Positions 15,628-23,402 of a stretch of 45,895 nt of DNA are shown piece after piece (position 1 is the stretch's first letter; the number at the start of each line of letters is the position of its first letter). The position numbers were made by a program, and so were the translations under genes. The notes beneath the pieces are model-generated. The model was not told where the DNA came from and searched no databases. It saw only the letters and a program-made list of their open reading frames with translations. Source of the stretch: Pseudomonadales bacterium. GTDB lineage: Bacteria > Pseudomonadota > Gammaproteobacteria > Pseudomonadales > Azotimanducaceae. Location: contig JAFMIA010000019.1 in assembly GCA_017854255.1 (NCBI GenBank), positions 1-45,895 of the forward strand, given 5' to 3'.

Positions 15628-17174
15628 GGTCGATACCCAAATCGGCTGCTGCCCGGTTGTAAGGCGCGATAAGCCAGTTCTGCCCAATGACCAAGGTGGC
15701 GGCGAGTGTCCGCTGGTTCGATAATGTCCTCTATTTCAAAAAATTCCGCCGATCGAAACGGTGATCGAAGTTGATTGAGCCGCGCTTTGATTTCTGCCAA
15801 ATGCTGATCCGGGTTGGATGATGCGGCTAACTCGGCTTTGTAGGCAACCTCGATGCCGCCTTCAATCGGAAGTGATCCCCAATCGCCTGAGGGCCAGCTG
15901 AATCGATGATGATGGCTGCCTGGTTTGGTATTGGCGGCCCCAGCAACCCCAAAGGCTTTCCGGATGACGACGCTACAGAAGGGTGACGTCGCCTGCCCAA
16001 GGGCGGCAAAAGCGGTTGATCCCATGCGAATGGTGCCGCTTTCTTCGGATTGTTTACCGATCAAGAAGCCAGGGCAGTCGACCAGATGCAACAAGGGCAA
16101 ATGAAAGGTCGAGGCAAGATCTGTATGGCGCACCAACTTTCGGCAGGCATCAGCCGTCCAAGCGCCGCCGTAGATCATAGGATCCTCCGCGAAAACGGCA
16201 ATCGCAATCCCGTTGATTCGAGCCAGTCCCGTGATAATCGATTTGCCCCACAAGCGGCCGATTTCAAAAAAAGAGCCTTCGTCCACCACAGCCTCAATGA
16301 CTTTGCGCATTTTGTAGATCTTGCGGGGATCCTTGGGCACCAGGGTGTTGAGTGCTTCAGATTTTCGATCGATCGGGTCTTCGCAGTCGGTACGAGCGGG
16401 TAACTCATCGACGTGATTCGGCAGGTAGCTCAGAAAGCGTCGTGCGCGATCGAAGGCTTCTGCTTCGCTCGCAACTTCATCATCGATCGAGCCATTACGC
16501 GTATGAATGCGGCTGGAACCCAACTCTTCTTTCGAAACCTCGCCAAGGCTTGCCCAATCGACGAGCGCGGGACCGGCGATCATCATTTGCGCCGTATCTT
16601 TAACAATAACGGAATAATGGGACGTGGTGACTCTTGCCGCGCCGATACCGGCAACACTGCCCAAGGCCAATGATACCGATGGAGCAACTGACAAGTGGTT
16701 CACAATGGTATCCCAGCCGGCGACACGCGGAATATAGGTTCTGCCGGCGGTCTCGATGGTTTTCACAGAACCACCGCCGCCCATCCCATCGATCAGTCGA
16801 ATGTGCGGCAACTTTAGTTCGAGCGCCAAGCCTTCGGCTTGCAAGCGTTTGCCCGCGATCGAGGCATCGGCGGAGCCGCCGCGTACGGTAAAATCGTCGC
16901 CCGACACGATAACCGGTCGGCCATGAATGGCCGCGGTCCCAAAAACGAAATTAGAGGGCACGAGGTTGATCAGCTCGCCCGCCTCGTTATAGCTGCCAAC
17001 ACCCGCGAGCTTTCCAATCTCATGAAAGGAGTCGGGATCAATCATGGCGCGTATCCGCTCGCGGATCGTCAATTTACCGAAGTGGTGTTGGCGGGCCACC
17101 TTCTCTTCGCCGCCCATCGCTTCAGCCAATGCGCCGCGTTGGTCGAGTTCTTGGAGTTCTTTATCCCAGCTCAT
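15624..17174 (-). CDS. Acyl-CoA carboxylase, carboxyltransferase (beta) subunit
   Basis: A 516-residue crotonase-fold carboxyltransferase, the length usual for propionyl-CoA or methylcrotonyl-CoA carboxylase beta subunits. GDDFTVRGGSAD (residues 92-103), LIDGMGGGGSV, the oxyanion segment GSVAGIGAA near 172-180, and KAFGVAGAAN in the C-terminal half mark the two halves that bind acyl-CoA and carboxybiotin. It would move CO2 from biotin onto an acyl-CoA. No biotin carboxylase or BCCP gene is in the window, so it must borrow a distant alpha subunit or act as a decarboxylase. It is divergent from the histidine phosphatase and coupled to the secreted small protein. Confidence 0.88.
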   Translation of the reverse strand: MSWDKELQELDQRGALAEAMGGEEKVARQHHFGKLTIRERIRAMIDPDSFHEIGKLAGVGSYNEAGELINLVPSNFVFGTAAIHGRPVIVSGDDFTVRGGSADASIAGKRLQAEGLALELKLPHIRLIDGMGGGGSVKTIETAGRTYIPRVAGWDTIVNHLSVAPSVSLALGSVAGIGAARVTTSHYSVIVKDTAQMMIAGPALVDWASLGEVSKEELGSSRIHTRNGSIDDEVASEAEAFDRARRFLSYLPNHVDELPARTDCEDPIDRKSEALNTLVPKDPRKIYKMRKVIEAVVDEGSFFEIGRLWGKSIITGLARINGIAIAVFAEDPMIYGGAWTADACRKLVRHTDLASTFHLPLLHLVDCPGFLIGKQSEESGTIRMGSTAFAALGQATSPFCSVVIRKAFGVAGAANTKPGSHHHRFSWPSGDWGSLPIEGGIEVAYKAELAASSNPDQHLAEIKARLNQLRSPFRSAEFFEIEDIIEPADTRRHLGHWAELAYRALQPGSSRFGYRP

Positions 17175-17271
17175 AAGCTTGACTCAGCGTTCGGTCACTC
17201 AAGAATACCTAGCCAAACTGGTGTATTCAATGATATCCGAGCTATCATCTGGGCTCATTGAGGAGCAACCT

Positions 17272-17967
17272 ATGACTGTTCAGGAATACCGCCAAACCCG
17301 ATTTACCCCGCCCAAAGGCGCCACCGAAATACTACTGGTGCGTCATGGCGAGTCGAGAGCCGCTCGAGCGGACGCGCCCTTTCCCTTGGTCGATGGTCAA
17401 GGTGACCCTGAGCTCGCGCCCCAAGGGCGCGTGCAAGCAGAGCAAGTTGGACAGCGCTTGCAGAGCCTGCCCATTAGTGCGGTTTACGTTACCAAACTGC
17501 AACGAACCACCGAGACAGCAGCGCCCCTATGCCGGGCGATTGGGTGCCAGCCGAATCAGAATCCAGATTTGCATGAAGTCCACCTAGGGGATTGGGAAGG
17601 CGGTGTGCTCAGAATTAAAGCCCATGAGAACCATCCGATCTATCAGCAGATGCAAGCAGAAGGCCGCTGGGATGTCATCCCTGGGGCAGAATCCGCCGAG
17701 GCCTTTAAAACGCGATTGCTTCGGGGTATTCAAACCATTGCAGCGGCGCATCCGGATGAATTGGTCGCGGTCTTTGTTCATGGCGGGGTGATTGCCCAAA
17801 TTTTGGAAGCCATTACGGAGGCGCGTTCGTTTGCCTTTACTGGCGCCGATAATGGCTCGATCAGCCATATTGTGGTGCAGGGCGATACCATGACGTTGCG
17901 CCGTTTCAACGACACCGCGCATCTGATTGATCAAGACCCCTTAGCCGCGGCGGCCTTGCCAACCTAG
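17272..17967 (+). CDS. Histidine phosphatase superfamily (phosphoglycerate-mutase-like) protein
   Basis: A 231-residue protein with the phosphohistidine motif LVRHGES (His25 nucleophile) and the second catalytic histidine in AVFVHGGVIAQI, plus the intermediate HLGDWEGG acid segment. It likely hydrolyses a small phosphoester; the substrate is unknown. The ATG follows AGGAG at six bases, whereas a longer open frame reaching into the divergent carboxyltransferase gene has no ribosome site. Its stop TAG shares the palindrome CTAG with the stop of the convergent acyl-CoA ligase. Confidence 0.87.
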   Translation: MTVQEYRQTRFTPPKGATEILLVRHGESRAARADAPFPLVDGQGDPELAPQGRVQAEQVGQRLQSLPISAVYVTKLQRTTETAAPLCRAIGCQPNQNPDLHEVHLGDWEGGVLRIKAHENHPIYQQMQAEGRWDVIPGAESAEAFKTRLLRGIQTIAAAHPDELVAVFVHGGVIAQILEAITEARSFAFTGADNGSISHIVVQGDTMTLRRFNDTAHLIDQDPLAAAALPT

Positions 17968-19433
17968 TTGATGTCTTTGGCCTGGGCGATCCGCTCTTTC
18001 AGCAATGCGGAACGGCGAGTTTTCCCCGCATCATCTCGCAAAGGGGTTTGAACCCGCTCGATGGTCCTGGGAATCTTATAACGCGCCAGATGCTCGGTCA
18101 GATGCTGCAGCAAAGCCTCATCTGTCAGAGCCTCTGCCGCATCCACAATGGCGTGAACCGACTGGCCAAGGTCGTCATCCGGTAGGCCGATGACCGCGCT
18201 GGATCGCACAAGCGGATGCGTGTCGATAGCCGCTTCGATCTCAGCGGGGTAAATATTAGCCCCGCCCGCGAGAATCATGTCGGTCTTGCGGTCGGATAAG
18301 TAGAGGTATCCTTGCGAATCGACATAGCCCATATCTCCAAGGGATTCCCAACCACCGTCAAGGCCTGAAGATTCCGCGCCAATATAATGATACGTGCTGC
18401 CTTGTCCGCCGGGGGGTAGCAGGTAAATCTCACCAATTTCGCCATCGGGTAGGGTCTCGCCTTGTTCATTCACAACCTTGACCTTTGCCCCGCCGAGCAG
18501 TTTGCCCACCGAGCCGCGATGCGCCAACCATTCATCGCCTGTGATCCAGGTCGCGCCCGTGCCTTCGGTCCCGCCAAACAGCTCATGGATCCGATCACCG
18601 CCGAGCCAGTCAATCCATTTTTCTTTTAACCAAGGCGGGCAGGGTGCCGCTAAATGCAGCATCACGCGCAGTGAGCTCAAGTCATACTTCAGCCGAATTT
18701 CATCGGGTAGTTTCCAGATTCGAGACATCATGGTGGGTACCATCATCATCCAATCAATGTCATGCGCCTCGATGAGTGCGAGGGTTTGCTCTGCATCAAA
18801 CCGGGTCATGACAACGATGTGATTGCCGAGAAATAAACCGTTCATCGAAAATGAGAAGGGCCCGTTATGATACAGGGGACCGGGCACCAATTGAGCGCGA
18901 TCAAATTCCTGCTGCAGGGGTTTGTCTTGACTGAAGTCAAAGCAGCCCGGGATTTCGGACACAATAATTTTAGGCCGACCGGTTGAGCCGCCAGACGTTG
19001 GGGCCTTCCAAAAGCGACTGACTTTGTCTGGCAGATCGGCATCGGATAAAGCGGGATCCGGCATAAAATTAGCCGGTAGGGTTTGAACCCCCAACGCCAA
19101 GTCGGCGCCACTTCCGACCAATAGCGCGGGTTCCGCGAGGCTCACAATCGCAATTTGTTCAACCCTTGGCAGCTTTGCCGAGATCGGTTGCGGGGTTGCG
19201 CCCAGTTTCCAAGTCGCAATACAGGCTTGATAAAACTCAATTGAGTTCGGCAGGGCAATGGTTACGAAGTCACCTTCTTGAACCCCTAGGCCCTGGTAAG
19301 CTCGGGCCAAGCGATTCGTACTTTGATGTAATTCGAGACGGGTAATCGACATTGTCTCATGCGAAATTGCGGGCCAGTCAGGCTGAGCTTTGGCTAAATC
19401 ACCAATAATGGCGGATATGGATTTTAGACTCAT
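17964..19433 (-). CDS. AMP-forming acyl-CoA ligase
   Basis: A 489-residue ANL-superfamily enzyme that would adenylate a carboxylic acid and form its CoA thioester. It has the P-loop-like TSGGSTGRPK at residues 146-155, LFGGTEGTG near the core, SLGDMGYVDSQGYLYLSDRKTDMI at the hinge, and a C-terminal DDAGKTRRS carrying the likely catalytic lysine. The TSGGSTGRPK form and the short length resemble, from memory, the bile-acid/steroid-CoA and related ligases rather than long-chain FadD. It is well placed to feed the carboxyltransferase and PhyH genes next to it. The start follows AAGGA. Confidence 0.9.
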   Translation of the reverse strand: MSLKSISAIIGDLAKAQPDWPAISHETMSITRLELHQSTNRLARAYQGLGVQEGDFVTIALPNSIEFYQACIATWKLGATPQPISAKLPRVEQIAIVSLAEPALLVGSGADLALGVQTLPANFMPDPALSDADLPDKVSRFWKAPTSGGSTGRPKIIVSEIPGCFDFSQDKPLQQEFDRAQLVPGPLYHNGPFSFSMNGLFLGNHIVVMTRFDAEQTLALIEAHDIDWMMMVPTMMSRIWKLPDEIRLKYDLSSLRVMLHLAAPCPPWLKEKWIDWLGGDRIHELFGGTEGTGATWITGDEWLAHRGSVGKLLGGAKVKVVNEQGETLPDGEIGEIYLLPPGGQGSTYHYIGAESSGLDGGWESLGDMGYVDSQGYLYLSDRKTDMILAGGANIYPAEIEAAIDTHPLVRSSAVIGLPDDDLGQSVHAIVDAAEALTDEALLQHLTEHLARYKIPRTIERVQTPLRDDAGKTRRSALLKERIAQAKDIN

Positions 19434-19551
19434 AGCAGCTGATTCCTTCGGTCTAAAGAGGATTAGGGTTACGCGAATGTGGCATGGTTAGCCGCTCGGG
19501 GCAAATGCTTTAAAGACGCATAATCATTCAATCGATTGCTGCGGGATCTCG

Positions 19552-19557
19552 TATACT
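19552..19557 (+). promoter_or_regulatory. Candidate -10 element upstream of the PhyH gene
   Basis: TATACT matches five of six consensus positions and lies 30 bases before the GTG start. No good -35 hexamer is seen at 16-18 bp, so an activator or alternative sigma factor may be needed. Confidence 0.35.
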
Positions 19558-19573
19558 GCAAGCAAATATGTTG

Positions 19574-19587
19574 GAGTTGCTCAACTC
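19574..19587. promoter_or_regulatory. 14-bp palindrome abutting the PhyH start codon
   Basis: GAGTTG-CT-CAACTC is a perfect inverted repeat ending on the base before the GTG start, and it contains most of the GGAG ribosome site. It could be a regulator operator or a structure that masks the site. Confidence 0.35.
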
Positions 19588-20343
19588 GTGGACTTACAGT
19601 CGCTGAAAACAACCTTTGATGAACAAGGCTATGTGGTGGTGCCGAGGTTTGCCGAAAGTGCCATCACGCAAAGGTTGCGGCTCATTGCAGAGGAGCACCT
19701 GGCCACCGAGCTTGCGCCGATGGAATATGAGGTCGATGTGCAATATCCGGGCGCGCCTGCCGACGCGGAGGCTCTGGGGGCAAACACCGCAAGACGGTTG
19801 TTGCAAGCCTGCTCAAGACATTCGGCCTTCAGGGATTGGGCAACGAGTGATGCGGTTAAGCAAATTTTGGCAAAGCTATTAGGGGGTGATGCACTCGAGT
19901 TATCGCAATGCCACCATAATTGTGTGATGACCAAGCAGCCTGGCTTTTCATCCGCAACGCTTTGGCATCAGGACAATCGTTATTGGTCATTTGATGAGCA
20001 GAATCTAGTGAGTCTTTGGCTTGCGCTAACGGATGAGCATCGGCGTAATGGCTGTTTACGGGTGATTCCGGGGAGTCACCGCTTAACCTTAGACCCAGGC
20101 CGCTTCGATGCGGCGCTCTTTTTGCGGCCTGATTTGCCGGAAAATAAACAGCTCCTAAAGCAAGCAATCCAGGTGCCCTTACAGGCCGGGGACGTCCTGT
20201 TTTTTCACAGTAAGTTGTTTCATGCGGCCGGTCGAAATCAAACGGATGCGACCAAGCTTTCTTTGGTCTTCACCTATCACGCTGCGGCCAACCGGCCTAT
20301 CGATGCAACCCGTAGTGCTCGATTCCCGGGTATTGCGCTTTAA
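19588..20343 (+). CDS. PhyH-family Fe(II)/2-oxoglutarate dioxygenase
   Basis: A 251-residue phytanoyl-CoA dioxygenase-like protein with the facial triad His127 and Asp129 (WHQDNRYWSF) and His212 (HSKLFHAAGRN). The double-stranded beta-helix strands IPGSHR and GDVLFFHS are in the expected order. Family enzymes hydroxylate acyl-CoAs or small alcohols at unactivated carbon using O2 and 2-oxoglutarate. The adjacent acyl-CoA ligase (divergent) makes a CoA-bound substrate plausible but not proven. The start is GTG; upstream ATG and TTG codons are out of frame. It converges with oxyR 27 bp after its stop. Confidence 0.88.
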   Translation: MDLQSLKTTFDEQGYVVVPRFAESAITQRLRLIAEEHLATELAPMEYEVDVQYPGAPADAEALGANTARRLLQACSRHSAFRDWATSDAVKQILAKLLGGDALELSQCHHNCVMTKQPGFSSATLWHQDNRYWSFDEQNLVSLWLALTDEHRRNGCLRVIPGSHRLTLDPGRFDAALFLRPDLPENKQLLKQAIQVPLQAGDVLFFHSKLFHAAGRNQTDATKLSLVFTYHAAANRPIDATRSARFPGIAL

Positions 20344-20370
20344 CGGTTCAGTTCGGCAGGCGAGGATCGC

Positions 20371-21264
20371 TTAGGTCATCGGATCGATGGCGTCGATGAT
20401 GTCGTTCAGTAATGGCTGCCGAGAGTGGCCCTTGCGCCAAGCAAAGCCAATATCTCTGTGGAACCGCTCAATGGGTAAAAGCTGATACTGGATGTTGGTG
20501 CCGTTCAGGATGCCGGCGTCGATCGCCATTTGTGGCAGGATGGTCACGCCGATATCGCTGTCCACCATTTGCACCAACATTTGCAAGCTATTGGCGCCAA
20601 ACGTATGCACTTTCTTGTGGTTTTTTAAGCGGCATCCCGCCAGCGCATGATCTCTTAAACAATGGCCGTCATCTAAAAGCATCAGGCTCTCATCCGGCAG
20701 ATCATCGAAGTCAGTGTCCCCCGGCACCATCAATTGCGTTTGCGCATGGTGGGCGATGTATAGCGGCTCGCGATACAAAATTCTGGTTTCAACCGATCCC
20801 GCCTCGAAAGGCAATGCAATCAATGCGAGATCCAAGCTGTTGTTTTGCAATTCATCCACTAAAACACGCGTGGTGCTTTCTCGAAGATAGAGCTGAATGC
20901 TGGGCATCTGCTGACGCAGCATGACGGCATAATTGCCCAGGATGTAGGGCGCGATCGTGTGGATACCGCCAATTTTGACGGGCGACGACAAAGGGTTGTG
21001 ATACGCCTTTGCTTCGTCAATTAGATCTTCAGTCTGCATCAGTATGTAGCGGCTCCGATCGGCAATGCGCTTGCCTAGGTCGGAGAAGGTCACACTCTTG
21101 TTGGTTCTTTCAACCAGCTGGACGCCTAGAAATTTCTCCAACTCTCGAATACCCGTACTCAGCGTGGATTGGGTGACGTTGAGGTGGCGTGCGGCTTGGC
21201 CAAAATGGAGATGATCATATAGCGCAACAAGATATTGAAGCTGTCGTATGGGCGGTAGAAACAT
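20371..21264 (-). CDS. oxyR: Hydrogen-peroxide-sensing LysR-type regulator OxyR
   Basis: A 297-residue LysR-family protein. The N-terminal winged helix has AARHLNVTQSTLSTGIRELEKFLG (residues 24-47) and the effector domain has LLDDGHCLRDHALAGC at 196-211, with Cys202 and Cys211 equivalent to the redox pair of E. coli OxyR. PSIQLYLRES and the C-terminal layout also fit. Peroxide oxidises the pair to a disulfide and activates antioxidant genes, which are not in this window. The ATG follows AGGA; a further 30 codons upstream are open but lack homology. It is divergent from the ThDP enzyme. Confidence 0.92.
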   Translation of the reverse strand: MFLPPIRQLQYLVALYDHLHFGQAARHLNVTQSTLSTGIRELEKFLGVQLVERTNKSVTFSDLGKRIADRSRYILMQTEDLIDEAKAYHNPLSSPVKIGGIHTIAPYILGNYAVMLRQQMPSIQLYLRESTTRVLVDELQNNSLDLALIALPFEAGSVETRILYREPLYIAHHAQTQLMVPGDTDFDDLPDESLMLLDDGHCLRDHALAGCRLKNHKKVHTFGANSLQMLVQMVDSDIGVTILPQMAIDAGILNGTNIQYQLLPIERFHRDIGFAWRKGHSRQPLLNDIIDAIDPMT

Positions 21265-21274
21265 GATCAGAATC

Positions 21275-21285
21275 CTATTGATTAG
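21275..21285. promoter_or_regulatory. Candidate OxyR/LysR-type half-site upstream of oxyR
   Basis: CTATTGATTAG is a near-palindrome ten bases before the oxyR start codon, in the divergent gap with the ThDP gene. LysR regulators often bind such sites to control themselves. Assignment is tentative. Confidence 0.25.
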
Positions 21286-21415
21286 ACCGAATGTAGTGTA
21301 AACCACGTCGGCATCATTGCGCCGCTTTGGTGGAAAGAAAGGGTGAGCCATCACGCAATTTAGATTGCGGCGGGGAACGTGGCGACCGGCGTTTCGGGTT
21401 TATACGCGCGCCACT

Positions 21416-21445
21416 TTGCCAAAGACCAAGCTGCAACGGTATGCT
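21416..21445 (+). promoter_or_regulatory. Candidate promoter of the ThDP enzyme gene
   Basis: TTGCCA (five of six) and TATGCT (four of six) are separated by 18 bases, 64 bases before the ATG. The motif AAGCTGC-N5-TATGCT within it recurs exactly in the candidate korAB promoter. Confidence 0.45.
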
Positions 21446-21508
21446 GCAATTAGTATTAAGGCCCTGCAGCCAGCAGCGGACCGCTAGAGAGACCCAAGGA
21501 GCACACAG

Positions 21509-23056
21509 ATGAATGGTGCAAGGAGTTTGATTCAATCCCTGTTAAACGCCGGTGTTGAGGTCTGTTTTGCCAATCCTGGAACGTCCGAGATGCATTTGGT
21601 TCAGGCGATGGATGCCGAGCCTGCGTTCCGAGGGGTTTTATGTTTGTTTGAAGGCGTTTGCACAGGGGCGGCCGATGGTTATGCCCGGATCGCCGGTAAA
21701 CCTGCCGTGACGCTTTTGCACCTTGGGCCTGGGTTGGGCAACGGTATTGCCAACCTGCACAATGCGCGTCGGGCGGCATCGCCCATTATTAACCTCGTTG
21801 GCAACCATACGCTCGATCACGAGGCGTTAGATGCGCCCTTAACCAGCGATATCGAGACCCTTGCCAAAAATGTATCAAGCTGGATCAAAACGGATTCGAC
21901 GGCTGAGAGTTTGGCCGCCGATGGGCTGGCCGCACTGGCTGCCGTGATGCAGAAAGCCCCTGGCTCAAAGGGCCAAATCGCGACGCTCATTATTCCCGCG
22001 GATGCGTGCTGGGGGCCCGCATCAATGATGGCGGCGAATGTTCCGGTCATTCCAGGTATTGCCAAAACGAACGCGGATCTTGCCCAGATTGTGGGCCGGT
22101 TAACCGCGAGTAGTCTGATACTACTCGACAAAGATGGGTTACTGCCGGCTGCCCGAGAAGCTGCCGCAAAAATCGCCAAACATGTCGGTTGTCGAGTCGC
22201 CATGACGGCATTTCCAGCACGAATTGATTCAGGGCCCGGCAGTCCGGTTATTGAACGACTACCGTATTTCCCAGAGCAAGTTCAAAAGGCCTTACAGGGG
22301 GTGGATCATATTCTGTTGGCTGGCGCGGGGGAGCCCGTGAGCTTTTTCGCCTACCCGGAAACCCCATCAAAACTGGCGCCAGTGGGATGCGCTCTACAGG
22401 TTTTGGCGGCCGGGCACGAGGACGTGGCGGGCGCGCTGCAGGCTTTGATGACCGAATTAAGCGCTGGGTCTGCTGCGCCTGACCGCTACGAGACGGCGGT
22501 ATTTGACGTGCCGACGGGGAAGATTTCGACCCGTGGGGTCGCGACCTTAATCGCGCAGAAAATGCCCGAAGGCTCAATTCTATGCGGCGACTCCGGCGGC
22601 GGTGCTGCGGTGCTGCAGCCAGCGCAGCAGTCTAAGGCACATACTTGGCTCAATTTGACCGGTGGGTCGATTGGGCAGGGGGGGCCTGCCGCCGTCGGTG
22701 CTGCGATTGCGGCGCCCAATACCCAAGTGTTTGCTTTGCTGGGTGATGGCGCCTCGATGTATACCATTCAGGCGCTCTGGACGCAGGCCAGGGAACGCTT
22801 GGCAGTGATCACCGTAATCTTTAATAATCAGCGTTACGGTATTCTGGAGACCGAGTATCTGCGCTTGGGCGTCAATGAAATTGGGCAGCACGCTGGCGCG
22901 CTGTTTGATCTGTCTGAGCCTTCTATTCACTTCGCCGATTTGGCGAGCAGTTTGGGCGTTGTGGGACATCGCGTCGACACTTGTGAAGCGTTTCAAACGG
23001 TTCTAGATGAGGCGCTGCAGCGGGTCGGACCAACGCTGATTGAAGTCATGCTGTGA
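21509..23056 (+). CDS. Thiamin-diphosphate-dependent enzyme, acetolactate synthase/benzoylformate decarboxylase-like
   Basis: A 515-residue three-domain ThDP enzyme. The activating glutamate is Glu48 in LCLFEGV, followed by TGAADGYARIAGKPA and LGPGLGNGIANLHNA. The cofactor-binding motif runs from GDGASMY at 412 to IFNN near 438-441. The set of motifs matches acetolactate-synthase large-subunit-like proteins that lack a regulatory partner. It could be a 2-oxoacid decarboxylase or carboligase; no ilvN neighbour exists, so valine biosynthesis is unlikely. It begins behind AAGGAG. A promoter with good spacing lies upstream, divergent from oxyR. Confidence 0.85.
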   Translation: MNGARSLIQSLLNAGVEVCFANPGTSEMHLVQAMDAEPAFRGVLCLFEGVCTGAADGYARIAGKPAVTLLHLGPGLGNGIANLHNARRAASPIINLVGNHTLDHEALDAPLTSDIETLAKNVSSWIKTDSTAESLAADGLAALAAVMQKAPGSKGQIATLIIPADACWGPASMMAANVPVIPGIAKTNADLAQIVGRLTASSLILLDKDGLLPAAREAAAKIAKHVGCRVAMTAFPARIDSGPGSPVIERLPYFPEQVQKALQGVDHILLAGAGEPVSFFAYPETPSKLAPVGCALQVLAAGHEDVAGALQALMTELSAGSAAPDRYETAVFDVPTGKISTRGVATLIAQKMPEGSILCGDSGGGAAVLQPAQQSKAHTWLNLTGGSIGQGGPAAVGAAIAAPNTQVFALLGDGASMYTIQALWTQARERLAVITVIFNNQRYGILETEYLRLGVNEIGQHAGALFDLSEPSIHFADLASSLGVVGHRVDTCEAFQTVLDEALQRVGPTLIEVML

Positions 23057-23402
23057 TGGTAAAGCCAGGATTGGTAAATCGCCCTGATTTCTGGCGACGG
23101 GTTCTAATGATCGTTGGGGTCAGGATTGAAAAAAACTACGCTTAGTTGGGCCGACTCACTGTTCAATAGCAAGCTGCTTTGTTATGCTCGCGCGAGCTGT
23201 TTTATAAGTTTTTGAGTCAAAAAGATGACCGTGCGGCGTGCCAAAAACGTCGACGGGCGTCCTCTTGCAGCGGACGCCCGATAGGCGCGGCTCATAGTCT
23301 GGTCCTGGTACCAGGCAAGGGTGTGATCTAAAGTTAGAGATTTAAAAATTGGCGGTTTAAAAGCAATCGAATCAATGACTGCAATCGAAGGTGAGGGCAA
23401 GT
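23057..23402 (+). other. Inverted-repeat-rich leader region upstream of korAB
   Basis: No protein gene is convincing. From a candidate promoter the region holds a 12-bp palindrome GCTCGCGCGAGC (23186-23197), a 9-bp perfect stem CGGGCGTCC/GGACGCCCG with a 9-nt loop (23254-23280) and a 12-bp palindrome CCTGGTACCAGG (23304-23315), then an AT-rich stretch before the start. It could be a regulatory 5' RNA. No intrinsic T-run follows the hairpin on the plus strand. The promoter-proximal half (23057-23159) holds nothing recognisable. Confidence 0.45.
23160..23188 (+). promoter_or_regulatory. Candidate promoter of the korAB leader
   Basis: TGTTCA and TATGCT are spaced by 17 bases. The -35 match is poor (three of six) but AAGCTGC-N5-TATGCT is shared with the ThDP gene promoter. 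The GC-rich palindrome just after the -10 would put a GC-rich discriminator at the start site. Confidence 0.4.

Noticed and set aside
17044-17271. 76-codon upstream extension of the histidine phosphatase frame
   Set aside because: It runs through the divergent carboxyltransferase gene and lacks a ribosome site; the internal ATG follows AGGAG and starts the conserved domain.
21265-21354. 30-codon N-terminal extension of OxyR
   Set aside because: OxyR proteins begin shortly before the helix-turn-helix, and the internal ATG at 21264 has AGGA upstream.
23182-23400. 72-codon minus-strand frame in the korAB leader
   Set aside because: It is antisense to the structured leader, has no ribosome site, and its residues follow from the inverted repeats.
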